Source of the DNA: Acidisoma sp. L85 | Lineage (GTDB): Bacteria; Pseudomonadota; Alphaproteobacteria; Acetobacterales; Acetobacteraceae | Assembly: GCF_009765865.1 (NCBI RefSeq) | Contig: NZ_LMUQ01000049.1 | Location: 74,351 to 138,350 of the forward strand | Direction of reading: 5' to 3' | Length of the DNA: 64,000 nt | Shown: one piece after another, positions 1-7,787 of the stretch | Layout of the letters: every line of letters starts with the position of its first letter | Position numbering within the stretch: the stretch's first letter is position 1 | Notes under the pieces: generated by a model | Database searches by the model: none | Told to the model about the DNA's origin: nothing | What the model saw: the letters and a program-made list of their open reading frames with translations, nothing else | Made by a program: the position numbers and the translations under genes

Positions 1-407
1 CATGGACGCTGGGCAGTCCACACGGTGACGCCTCAATTTGCGGTAGCGTCTAGATTATCTGACCCTTGGAAACGCGCCAACTAGCCTCCGCGAAGTGCGG
101 GGGGCCAATACTCGGTGAAGGCACGTAGGCACCCAACCGCGGTGTCCGGATCTTTTGCATCGGGCCGTGAACCTCGGTGAGATCGTTGCCAACGAGAAGT
201 CGGGCTGGTGCGGCAACGTCCGTTGCGGATCCTAACGACAGTCGGGTGATAGGGTGGCGACTATCGACAGACAGGCATTCATATCGCAAATTGCGGTTGA
301 AACTCATGAAATGCAGTTTTAGACATCACTTCTTAGAGTTCGCGCTGACGCCTTAGCCGGCAAGACGTCTTCCCGCGCGAGCTAGGTCATCCCGAGGGGG
401 AAGGCGC
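1..407. other. Leader region without a supported gene
   Basis: I see no convincing gene in these first 407 bases. One minus-strand open frame (307 to 50, 85 codons) has no ribosome binding site in front of its ATG and matches nothing I recognise, so I do not call it. The last 20 bases carry a purine-rich run (gagggggaagg) that serves as the ribosome binding site of the following small regulator. Any promoter for the regulator and the Hyf-like genes would have to lie here. Confidence 0.5.
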
Positions 408-653
408 ATGATTACGGCGTCACAGATGCGAGCGGCGCGTGCCCTGCTGGGGATGGACCAGCGCGAGCTCGCTGAGAGCTCCGGCCTTTCACTGCCGACG
501 ATTCAGAGAATGGAGGCCAGTGATGGCGTCATCCGCGGGAACGTTGATTCCCTGATGAAGTTGATTACTGCGCTGGAGGTCGCTGGCGTCGTGCTGATCG
601 GCGAAGGTGTGCCAAGCGCTGGTGGCGGCCGTGGCGTGAGGCTGAAGACGTGA
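408..653 (+). CDS. Small XRE-family helix-turn-helix regulator
   Basis: The product is 81 residues, essentially one Cro/C1-type DNA-binding domain. Residues 5-60 show the helix-turn-helix pattern: ALLGMDQRELAESSGLS is helices 1-2, and SLPTIQRMEAS is the recognition helix region. The ATG sits about 5 bases after a strong GAGGGGGAAGG ribosome binding site. It ends 46 bases before the Hyf-like operon on the same strand, so it may be co-transcribed with and may regulate that operon; this is inferred from position only. No sensor domain is present. Stand-alone XRE proteins of this size with the LRAARALLG-type start are common in alphaproteobacteria, and their targets are mostly unknown. Confidence 0.8.
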   Translation: MITASQMRAARALLGMDQRELAESSGLSLPTIQRMEASDGVIRGNVDSLMKLITALEVAGVVLIGEGVPSAGGGRGVRLKT

Positions 654-699
654 CTTCGCGCATGGCACGAGTTGCTGCGCAAGCGATCGAGGGCCGCCG

Positions 700-2700
700 G
701 TGATCATCGGCATTCTCCTCTGCGTTGTCGCGCTGCTGGCCCTCGCCATGGCCGCGACCGCTCTGGTCCGGGGCAAGCTTGCGACTCCTGTTGTCTATTC
801 CGGCTGTCTGCTTCTGTCGCTCGTGCTCGCCACGCTTGCCGCGGTCTCGGTTGTTGCGGCGCCCACAACCACAATTTTGCCAATAGGATTGCCATGGGTC
901 GGGGCGCGGTTTCGCCTCGATGCGCTCGCCGCCGCCTTTCTGGCGATCATCAATATCGGCGCGGCGGGCGCGAGCGCCTTTGGTATCGGCTATGGGCGGC
1001 ACGAGACTACGCCGGGCCGGGTGTTGCCCTTCTTCCCAGCCTTCCTGGCCGCCATGAACCTCGTGGTGCTCGCGGCCGACGCCTATAGCTTCCTGTTTGC
1101 CTGGGAGCTCATGTCCCTGACCTCCTGGGCGCTTGTGATGTCGACGCAGCGCAGCCCGGGAACGGCGCGAGCGGGGTTCGTCTACCTGCTCATGGCGAGT
1201 CTCGGGACCTTCGCGCTATTGCTCGGCTTCGGGCTGCTGTCGGGCGGCGGAGGCTTCTATACCTTCGATGCGATGCGCACGCATCCTTTGCCGCCTGGTT
1301 TGGCGGCGCTGGCCTTGTTTCTCGTGTTGATCGGCGCTGGGTCGAAAGCGGGCCTCGTTCCGTTGCACATCTGGCTGCCGCTCGCGCATCCCGCGGCACC
1401 GAGCCATGTCTCCGCGCTGATGAGCGGGGTGATGACCAAGGTCGCCATCTACGCCTTCATTCGCATCACCTTCGACCTGCTCGGGCCGATGGTCTGGTGG
1501 TGGAGTGCGCCGGTCCTGATACTCGGCGGCTGCACGGCGGCGATGGGCGTGCTCCACGCGCTGATGGAGACCGACCTCAAACGCGTGCTCGCCTACAGCA
1601 CCATCGAGAATGTCGGCATCATCTTCGTGGCACTCGGACTCGCCATGGCATTCAAGGCGAGCGGCTTGGCGGGTGCGGCGGCGCTTGCCCTGACGGCGGC
1701 GCTGTTCCACGCGATGAACCACATGCTGTTCAAAGGCGTGCTGTTCTACGGCGCCGGCACGGTGATCGTGGCGACAGGCGAGCGCAGCCTTGAGCGGCTG
1801 GGCGGTCTGATCAAGCGCATGCCCGTTTCCTCGGCCGCAGTGCTGGTCGGTAGCATGGCGATTTCGGCGCTGCCGCCGTTCAACGGCTTCGCGTCGGAAT
1901 GGCTTATTTTCCAGAGCATTCTCGTCAGCCCGCAACTGCCGCAAATGGGGCTGAAGCTGCTGGTGCCGGCGATCGGCGTGTTGCTTGCTCTGGCGGCGGC
2001 GCTCGCGGCAGCCTGTTTCGTGCGGGCCTTTGGCACAACCTATCTTGGGCGTCCGAGGAGTGCGGCGGCCGAGGGAGCGGTTGAGGCCGATCGGTGGTCG
2101 ATCGGCGCGATGGTTGTCTTCGCCGCGCTGTGCTTGGCGGCGGGAATTTTCCCGACGATCGTCATTGATTGGTTGCAGCCGGTCTCGCGCCTTCTCGTCG
2201 GCGGGGCGATGCCGGCGCAAGGCGGCGGCAACTGGCTTTCCATCGTACCGGTGTCGGCTAGCCGCAGTTCCTATAATGGCTTTCTGGTTTTTGCTTTTGT
2301 GGTGGCTTCCGCAGGAATCGTGGCGACCGCGGTGCATCGGTTCGCGTCCCGCGCCGTGCGTCGCGCTCCGGCCTGGGATTGCGGCTATCCCGGCGCTGGC
2401 CCGGTCGCGCAGTATTCGGCGACGAGCCTGTCGCAACCTCTCCGGCGCGTTTTCGGCTCGGTCGTATTTGCGTCGCGCGAGCAGGTCGAGATGCCGCCGC
2501 CCGGCGATATGCGGCCCGCGCGGCTGCAAAGGATCCTCCGCGACCCTGTCTGGGATCTTGGCTACGCGCCGGTGGCGAGAAGCGTGAATGCCGCGGCGAC
2601 CGTGCTCAATCGCCTGCAGTTCCTGACGATCCGCCGTTATCTGGGGCTGGTGTTCCTGACGCTGGTTCTGCTGCTCGTGGCGCTTGCGCTGTGGGAGTAG
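700..2700 (+). CDS. hyfB: Hydrogenase-4 subunit B-like antiporter membrane subunit (Hyf/Ehr complex)
   Basis: This 666-residue hydrophobic protein belongs to the NuoL/MrpA antiporter family and is close in length to E. coli HyfB. The conserved proton-channel residues are present: Glu136 in the WELMS motif and Lys216 in GSKAGLVP, followed by HIWLPLAHPAAPSHVSA. Its C-terminus carries the HyfB-type soluble segment and final membrane helix (WDLGYAPVARS) rather than the long lateral helix of NuoL. The start is the GTG at 700; no better start lies nearby. It is the first gene of six packed Hyf-like genes. In such complexes this subunit is thought to move ions across the membrane, driven by redox chemistry in the peripheral arm. 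Here that chemistry is unclear because the large subunit lacks NiFe ligands. Confidence 0.88.
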   Translation: MIIGILLCVVALLALAMAATALVRGKLATPVVYSGCLLLSLVLATLAAVSVVAAPTTTILPIGLPWVGARFRLDALAAAFLAIINIGAAGASAFGIGYGRHETTPGRVLPFFPAFLAAMNLVVLAADAYSFLFAWELMSLTSWALVMSTQRSPGTARAGFVYLLMASLGTFALLLGFGLLSGGGGFYTFDAMRTHPLPPGLAALALFLVLIGAGSKAGLVPLHIWLPLAHPAAPSHVSALMSGVMTKVAIYAFIRITFDLLGPMVWWWSAPVLILGGCTAAMGVLHALMETDLKRVLAYSTIENVGIIFVALGLAMAFKASGLAGAAALALTAALFHAMNHMLFKGVLFYGAGTVIVATGERSLERLGGLIKRMPVSSAAVLVGSMAISALPPFNGFASEWLIFQSILVSPQLPQMGLKLLVPAIGVLLALAAALAAACFVRAFGTTYLGRPRSAAAEGAVEADRWSIGAMVVFAALCLAAGIFPTIVIDWLQPVSRLLVGGAMPAQGGGNWLSIVPVSASRSSYNGFLVFAFVVASAGIVATAVHRFASRAVRRAPAWDCGYPGAGPVAQYSATSLSQPLRRVFGSVVFASREQVEMPPPGDMRPARLQRILRDPVWDLGYAPVARSVNAAATVLNRLQFLTIRRYLGLVFLTLVLLLVALALWE

Positions 2701-2708
2701 CGGCCGGC

Positions 2709-3656
2709 ATGGTTGGGACGCTGGCGGCTCAGCTTCTGCAGATGCTGCTCGTGCTGGCTCTGGCGCCGGGCGTGACGGGGCTCGTCCGTAAGCTAAAGGC
2801 GAGGCTGCAGCGGCGAATCGGGCCGCCGGTATTGCAGCCCTATCGCGACTTGCGGCGCTTGCTTGGCAAAGAGGTCGTGCTGGCCGAGAGCACATCCTGG
2901 CTGTTCCGCGCCGCGCCGTATCTCATCTTCGCCACGACCTGGGTTTCGGCGGCGCTGGTGCCGACCTTCCAGGCAGGGCTGCTGTTCAGCTGGACCGGCG
3001 ATCTCATCGCCATTGTCGCACTGCTGGGTGCCGCACGGTTTCTGCAGGCGCTCGCGGCATTGGATGCCGGCACCAGCTTCGGCGGCATTGGCGCGAGCCG
3101 CGAAATGATGATCGCGTCGCTCGCCGAGCCGGCCATGATCATGGTGGTGTTCACTGTCGCGCTGGTTGCCGGTTCGACGCTGCTCTCCACTATCGCCGAA
3201 TTCATGGTGAACACCGGCGGGCTGCGCGTGTCACTCGGCATGGCGCTGATCGCCCTGGTCATCGTGGCACTGGCCGAGAATGCCCGCATCCCGGTCGATA
3301 ATCCGGCCACGCATCTCGAACTCACGATGGTGCATGAGGCGATGGTGCTGGAATATTCGGGCCGTCATCTGGCGATGATCGAGATGGCGGGGTCGCTGCG
3401 TCTGCTGCTCTATCTGTCGCTGATCGCCTGTATCTTCGCGCCTTTCGGACTGCTCACTCATGCCGCGGGATTGCTCGCGCATGCGGGAGCGCTCGCCGCC
3501 TATCTGCTCAAGATGGTCATCGGCTGCGTCTTGTTGGCGACGTTGGAAACCACGATCGCCAAGATGCGGGTGTTTCGCGTGCCCGACTTCCTGGGCATCG
3601 CGCTGATGCTGGGGCTTCTGGCGACGCTGCTGTTATTCGTCGCGGGGCATATGTGA
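2709..3656 (+). CDS. hyfC: Hydrogenase-4 subunit C-like membrane anchor (NuoH family)
   Basis: The 315-residue product is a NuoH/HyfC-type membrane protein. It holds the signature GPPVLQPYRDLRRLLGKE (the quinone-chamber-side loop of the NuoH family) and an acidic motif LAENARIPVDNPATHLELT typical of HycD/HyfC. I start at the ATG 2709 (MVGTLAAQLL), eight bases after the hyfB stop, because the open frame upstream of it overlaps hyfB. In complex I relatives this subunit joins the peripheral arm to the antiporter subunits and transmits redox-driven movement. It is tightly coupled to the next gene by a TGATG overlap. Confidence 0.88.
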   Translation: MVGTLAAQLLQMLLVLALAPGVTGLVRKLKARLQRRIGPPVLQPYRDLRRLLGKEVVLAESTSWLFRAAPYLIFATTWVSAALVPTFQAGLLFSWTGDLIAIVALLGAARFLQALAALDAGTSFGGIGASREMMIASLAEPAMIMVVFTVALVAGSTLLSTIAEFMVNTGGLRVSLGMALIALVIVALAENARIPVDNPATHLELTMVHEAMVLEYSGRHLAMIEMAGSLRLLLYLSLIACIFAPFGLLTHAAGLLAHAGALAAYLLKMVIGCVLLATLETTIAKMRVFRVPDFLGIALMLGLLATLLLFVAGHM

Positions 3657-4318
3657 TGACGCCCTTTGCCTTCGACGTCGCGCATATGTTTGCCGGCGGC
3701 CTGGTGCTGGTCAGTCTCATGATGCTGTACCAGGACCGGCTTTTGCCGCTGATCAATGTCCTCAGACTGCACTCGTTGCTGCTGACCCTGTCGGTCGCCT
3801 GGCAGGCGCATATCCAGCAATTGCCCGATCTTTATGTCACGGCGGTGATCGCCTTCGGCTTCAAGACCGTGGCAATTCCCATCGTGCTGCGCCGCATGGT
3901 GCTGCGGATGGGCATTCATCGCGAGATCGAGGTCGCGGTCTCGACCGGGTTGACCATGCTGGTGGGCATCGGCCTGATTGCCTTGTCGATGGATCTCATG
4001 CTGCGGGTGACGGCGCGCGCCGCATTGCTTGTGCGAGAGGATGTCGCGCTGTCGCTTTCCGTCGTGCTGCTCGGTCTGCTGATCATGGTGACGCGGCGCA
4101 ATGCCGTGAGTCAGATCATCGGCTTCATGTCGCTGGAGAATGGGCTGGTGCTGGCGGGGACCGGTGCGAGCGGGATGCCGCTGGTGGTGGAAATCAGCGT
4201 CGCCTTCTCGGTGCTCATCGCCTTCATCGTGATCGGCATTTTCCTGTTCCGTATTCGCGAGCGCTTCGACACGGTAGACGTGCAGGCGCTGGACCGCTTC
4301 CGCGGAGAGCGACAATGA
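3656..4318 (+). CDS. hyfE: Hydrogenase-4 subunit E-like membrane protein
   Basis: A 220-residue hydrophobic protein of the HyfE type. The C-terminal half resembles the NuoK fold (TRRNAVSQIIGFMSLENGL, where the SLENG motif carries the membrane glutamate shared with NuoK). The ATG at 3656 overlaps the hyfC stop as TGATG, which suggests translational coupling; a GTG at 3653 is an alternative that adds one residue. HyfE takes the place of NuoJ/NuoK in group 4 hydrogenase-like complexes and links HyfC to the antiporter subunits. Nothing here looks truncated. Confidence 0.85.
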   Translation: MTPFAFDVAHMFAGGLVLVSLMMLYQDRLLPLINVLRLHSLLLTLSVAWQAHIQQLPDLYVTAVIAFGFKTVAIPIVLRRMVLRMGIHREIEVAVSTGLTMLVGIGLIALSMDLMLRVTARAALLVREDVALSLSVVLLGLLIMVTRRNAVSQIIGFMSLENGLVLAGTGASGMPLVVEISVAFSVLIAFIVIGIFLFRIRERFDTVDVQALDRFRGERQ

Positions 4319-5763
4319 GCCTGCTGCCACTCAATCCGGTGAGCGCCTTGCTGCTCACGCCGCTGGTGGCCGCCGCCGTGCTGGCGCTGGTGCAGGATTA
4401 TCGTCTGTCGGCGCGGGTGAACATGGCGGCGAGCGCGATTGCGCTGCTCTTCGCGGTTGTGTTGCTCCGGGGCCATCCGCCGGTGACGCGCTTCTTCATC
4501 ATCGATGACCTCAACATTATTTTCATTCTGCTGAACACGCTGATCGGCCTCACCACCAGCATTTTCAGCGCGAGCTACATCGGCCATGAATTGGAGAGCG
4601 GGCGGCTGACGCCCGGCTATCTGCGTTTTTATCACGCGACCTTTCAACTCATGATGTTCGGCATGAACCTTGCGCTCACGGCCAATAATATCGGCCTGAT
4701 GTGGGTGGCGATCGAGCTTGCGACGCTCACCACGGTCATGATGGTGGGGATCTACCGAACGCATGAGGCGATCGAGGCGGCGTGGAAATACTTCATACTT
4801 GGCAGTGTCGGCATCGCGCTGGCGCTGTTCGGCACCATCCTCGTCTATCTCGCCGCGGTATCGGTGCTCGGGGAGGGTTTGGGTTCGATGGCCTGGAGCA
4901 ACCTGCTTCAGCATGCGACCGCCTTGGACCCGGCGCTGCTCAACGTCGCGCTGATCTTCCTGCTGCTGGGCTATGGCACGAAGGTCGGTCTGGTGCCGAT
5001 GCATGCCTGGTTGCCGGATGCGCATGCCGAGGGCCCGACGCCGGTTTCGGCCGTGCTGTCCGGATTGCTGCTGAACGTGGCGCTCTATGCGCTGCTGCGA
5101 TTCAAGATGTTGATCGAGGCGAGTCCGGGTGCCATCGCGTTTGGGCCGTTGCTGATTCTGCTCGGGCTCGTTTCGCTGCTTTTCGCCGCTTTCATGCTGT
5201 ATCGGCGCCGCGACATAAAGCGGCTGTTCGCTTATTCCTCGATCGAGCATATGGGCATCATCGCCTTCGCCTTCGGCATGGGCGGGCCATTGGGGAATTT
5301 TGCCGGGCTTTTGCAGATGGTCATGCATAGCCTCACAAAATCGGCGATTTTCTTCACGGTCGGGCATGTGGCGCAGGTCAAAGGCACGCAGCGGATCGAT
5401 GAAATCCGCGGGCTGACGACCAGCCATCCGGTGCTTGGCTGGACCCTGGTCGCCGGGGTCGTGGCAATAGCGGGACTACCGCCGTTCGGGATCTTCACGA
5501 GCGAGTTTCTTCTCATCACGTCCACTTTTGCCCGGGCGCCGGTGCTGGCTGTCATCGCCGTGATCGGGTTGCTGGTGGCTTTCGGCGCGCTGCTGTTCCA
5601 GATGAACCGCCTGGCCTTTGGCGAGCCGACCGGTAGCAATGCCGCGGTGCGGGCCTCCTATGTGCCGATCTTCGTTCATCTCGCTTTGGTTCTGGCGGCG
5701 GGGCTGTATTTGCCGAACGTGATGGTCGGCTGGTTTCAGAATGTCGCGGTGCTGCTGAAATGA
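4315..5763 (+). CDS. hyfF: Hydrogenase-4 subunit F-like antiporter membrane subunit
   Basis: A 482-residue antiporter-like membrane subunit of the NuoL/M/N superfamily. The channel residues are visible: Glu134 in WVAIELATLTT and Lys223 in GYGTKVGLVPMHAWLPDAH. Later comes the LFAYSSIEHMGIIAFAFG helix that is common to HyfF and Ehr proteins. The ATG overlaps the hyfE stop as ATGA. With HyfB this gives the complex two antiporter-like modules; no hyfD is present, so the membrane arm is shorter than in the full E. coli Hyf complex. Identity as a HyfF-type rather than NuoN-type subunit rests on neighbourhood and the SIEHMG motif. Confidence 0.86.
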   Translation: MSLLPLNPVSALLLTPLVAAAVLALVQDYRLSARVNMAASAIALLFAVVLLRGHPPVTRFFIIDDLNIIFILLNTLIGLTTSIFSASYIGHELESGRLTPGYLRFYHATFQLMMFGMNLALTANNIGLMWVAIELATLTTVMMVGIYRTHEAIEAAWKYFILGSVGIALALFGTILVYLAAVSVLGEGLGSMAWSNLLQHATALDPALLNVALIFLLLGYGTKVGLVPMHAWLPDAHAEGPTPVSAVLSGLLLNVALYALLRFKMLIEASPGAIAFGPLLILLGLVSLLFAAFMLYRRRDIKRLFAYSSIEHMGIIAFAFGMGGPLGNFAGLLQMVMHSLTKSAIFFTVGHVAQVKGTQRIDEIRGLTTSHPVLGWTLVAGVVAIAGLPPFGIFTSEFLLITSTFARAPVLAVIAVIGLLVAFGALLFQMNRLAFGEPTGSNAAVRASYVPIFVHLALVLAAGLYLPNVMVGWFQNVAVLLK

Positions 5764-7256
5764 TCGCTGAGGGCCCCACACTCGATCCCATGGCGCTGCC
5801 GGGCTGGGCTGTGGCCGGTCATTGGCCTTGGCCTCGGCTTGCGGTCTCGCCGGAGGTATGGGCGGAGGCGGCAGAACGTCTGGGTAATGGCGCGCTGGTG
5901 TTGCTCGGACTGTGGGGAGATTTCGGCGCGGTCCATATGGCGATCGCGGATGCGGTGGATCCGGCTCGCATTCTCGTGCTGAGTCTGCATTGTCCGGATG
6001 GAACCTACCCCTCCGTTGGGCGCGCTCATCCGCCGGCGATCCGGCTGGAGCGCGCCACACAGGATCTTTTCGGCACAAGCGCGATCGGTCTGCCGGATAG
6101 CCGGCCATGGCTTGATCACGGGCTATGGGACGAGCAGGCCAAGGCTGCGGCCTACGAGTTCCTCCCGGTTGAGGCTGAGGACGTCCACCAGATTCCGGTC
6201 GGGCCGGTGCATGCCGGCATCATCGAGCCCGGCCATTTTCGCTTCACCGCGGATGGCGAGACGATCGTGCGGCTCGAGGCGCGGCTTGGCTATACGCATC
6301 GCGGCATCGAGAATCGTCTGCAGGGCATGCCATTGGAGCAGGCGGCGCGGCTGGCGGGCCGGTGCTCGGGCGATTCGACCGTTGCCTATACGCTCGCTTT
6401 CTGCCGGGCGGCGGAGGCCGCGATGGGATGGGAGCCGCCGCGCCGGGCGGTTTGGTTGCGCGCACTGATGGCGGAGTTGGAGCGTCTCGCGAACCATCTC
6501 GGCGATATCGGCGCCATCTGCAACGATGCGGGTTTCGCCATCCTGCTCGCGCGGTGCGGCGTGCTGCGGGAGGATGTGCTGCGTATCGGCGCCGCATGTT
6601 TCGGACACCGGCTGATGATGGACCGGATCGTGCTCGGCGGTGTCGCGGTGGATCTGGATGCGACGGATTTTGCGCTCATCCGCGCGCTGGTGCCGGATGT
6701 GCGGAGCCATCTGAAGCCTTTGATGGCGCTATACGATAAAACCGCTTCGCTGCAGGATCGCACAGTTGGGACCGGTATTCTGCGACCAGCGCTGGCCGCG
6801 CAGTTCGGGGCTGGCGGATATGTCGGCCGCGCGTCCGGTCGCCGCTGCGATGCGCGGCGCTGGCCTGGCTATGCGCCGTATGACGAGCTCAACTTCGATA
6901 TTCCGGTTCTCACCAAGGGCGATGTCGATGCGCGGCTGCGCATCCGGATCCTAGAGGTGGAGCAATCCTTGCGGCTGGTCGAACAAATTGTGTTCCGCAT
7001 GCCCAATGGCGAGATCCAGGTGCCGGTGCCACCCGCCCATGGCGGCGAGGGTATGGCCATCGTCGAAGGCTTTCGCGGCGATATTCTGGTCTGGCTGCGG
7101 GTCGATACGGCCGGGCATGTCGCACGGTGCCATCTGCGTGACCCGTCCTGGTTCCAATGGCCTTTGCTGGAGGCGGTGGTCGAGGGCAACATCATCGCGG
7201 ATTTCCCGCTCTGCAATAAGTCGTTCAATTGTTCCTATGCGGGGCATGATCTCTGA
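5760..7256 (+). CDS. hyfG: Hyf-like large subunit (NuoC-NuoD fusion) lacking NiFe-binding cysteines
   Basis: The 498-residue protein fuses a NuoC-like domain (about residues 1-135, ending ERATQDLFGTSAIGLPDSRP) to a large-subunit domain. RLEARLGYTHRGIENRLQGM marks the start of the second part. In catalytic group 4 hydrogenases the N-terminal motif is RxCGxC and the C-terminal motif is DPCxxC. Here the N-terminal site reads GRCSGDSTVAYT, with a single cysteine (Cys202). The C-terminus reads LCNKSFNCSYAGHDL, with Cys485 and Cys491 separated by five residues and no DPC. Both bridging CxxC pairs are therefore missing and no NiFe site can be drawn. This matches the energy-converting hydrogenase-related (Ehr) proteins, whose reaction is unknown. 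The ATG overlaps the hyfF stop as ATGA. Confidence 0.85.
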   Translation: MIAEGPTLDPMALPGWAVAGHWPWPRLAVSPEVWAEAAERLGNGALVLLGLWGDFGAVHMAIADAVDPARILVLSLHCPDGTYPSVGRAHPPAIRLERATQDLFGTSAIGLPDSRPWLDHGLWDEQAKAAAYEFLPVEAEDVHQIPVGPVHAGIIEPGHFRFTADGETIVRLEARLGYTHRGIENRLQGMPLEQAARLAGRCSGDSTVAYTLAFCRAAEAAMGWEPPRRAVWLRALMAELERLANHLGDIGAICNDAGFAILLARCGVLREDVLRIGAACFGHRLMMDRIVLGGVAVDLDATDFALIRALVPDVRSHLKPLMALYDKTASLQDRTVGTGILRPALAAQFGAGGYVGRASGRRCDARRWPGYAPYDELNFDIPVLTKGDVDARLRIRILEVEQSLRLVEQIVFRMPNGEIQVPVPPAHGGEGMAIVEGFRGDILVWLRVDTAGHVARCHLRDPSWFQWPLLEAVVEGNIIADFPLCNKSFNCSYAGHDL

Positions 7257-7765
7257 TGCGCGGCACCCTGCTCGAAAGCCTGCTTCGCGGGCCTTTCACG
7301 GAGAAGGCGCCGCTGGGGGCTGACGGCGATATCGCGCGGATGGCGGCTGAACTCGATGTCTCGGCGCAGCGGCGTCTGGGCCGCAGCCTGTCATTGCGAT
7401 TGGTCGATGCGGGGTCCTGCAACGCATGCGAGCTGGAACTCAATGCGCTGAGCAATGCCTATTACGATCTGGAACGTTTTGGACTGCGCTTCGTCGCGTC
7501 GCCGCGTCATGCGGATGTGCTGCTCGTTACCGGGCCGGTCACCAAGAATATGCGGGAGGCGCTGTTGCGGACGCACGATGCAATGCCGAGCCCGAAATGG
7601 GTGGTGGCAGTGGGAGACTGCGCGACCTGCGGCGGGCTGCTGGGCGGTGGCTATGCCTGTCTGAACGGAGCGGGCGACGTGCTGCCGGTCGATCTTAGAA
7701 TTCCGGGATGCCCGCCGACGCCTACGCAGTTACTGCAAGGCCTGCTCGCGCTATTCGCGAAATAG
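7256..7765 (+). CDS. hyfI: Hyf-like small subunit with intact 4Fe-4S ligands (NuoB family)
   Basis: A 169-residue NuoB/HyfI-family protein. All four cluster ligands are present: Cys55 and Cys58 (SCNACELE), Cys122 (GDCATCGG) and Cys152 (GCPPTP). The CxxC spacing is that of group 4 hydrogenases, not the adjacent CC of true NuoB. The ATG overlaps the hyfG stop as TGATG. An iron-sulfur cluster next to a large subunit without a NiFe site implies that electron transfer, perhaps to quinone or another acceptor, is retained. It is the last gene of the set and lies tail to tail with the emrB-like gene, 22 bases away. Confidence 0.87.
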   Translation: MRGTLLESLLRGPFTEKAPLGADGDIARMAAELDVSAQRRLGRSLSLRLVDAGSCNACELELNALSNAYYDLERFGLRFVASPRHADVLLVTGPVTKNMREALLRTHDAMPSPKWVVAVGDCATCGGLLGGGYACLNGAGDVLPVDLRIPGCPPTPTQLLQGLLALFAK

Positions 7766-7787
7766 GCAGTGCTTTGGGCGCACGGCG

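Noticed and set aside
50-307. Minus-strand 85-codon open frame
   Set aside because: No ribosome binding site, no recognisable motif; likely chance in GC-rich DNA.
1216-2895. Long minus-strand open frame of 559 codons
   Set aside because: It is the antisense shadow of hyfB and hyfC, rich in Arg, His and Gln with no domain.
700-7765. Calling the locus a true hydrogenase-4 or formate hydrogenlyase
   Set aside because: The large subunit lacks the NiFe cysteine pairs, and no formate dehydrogenase or maturation genes are present.
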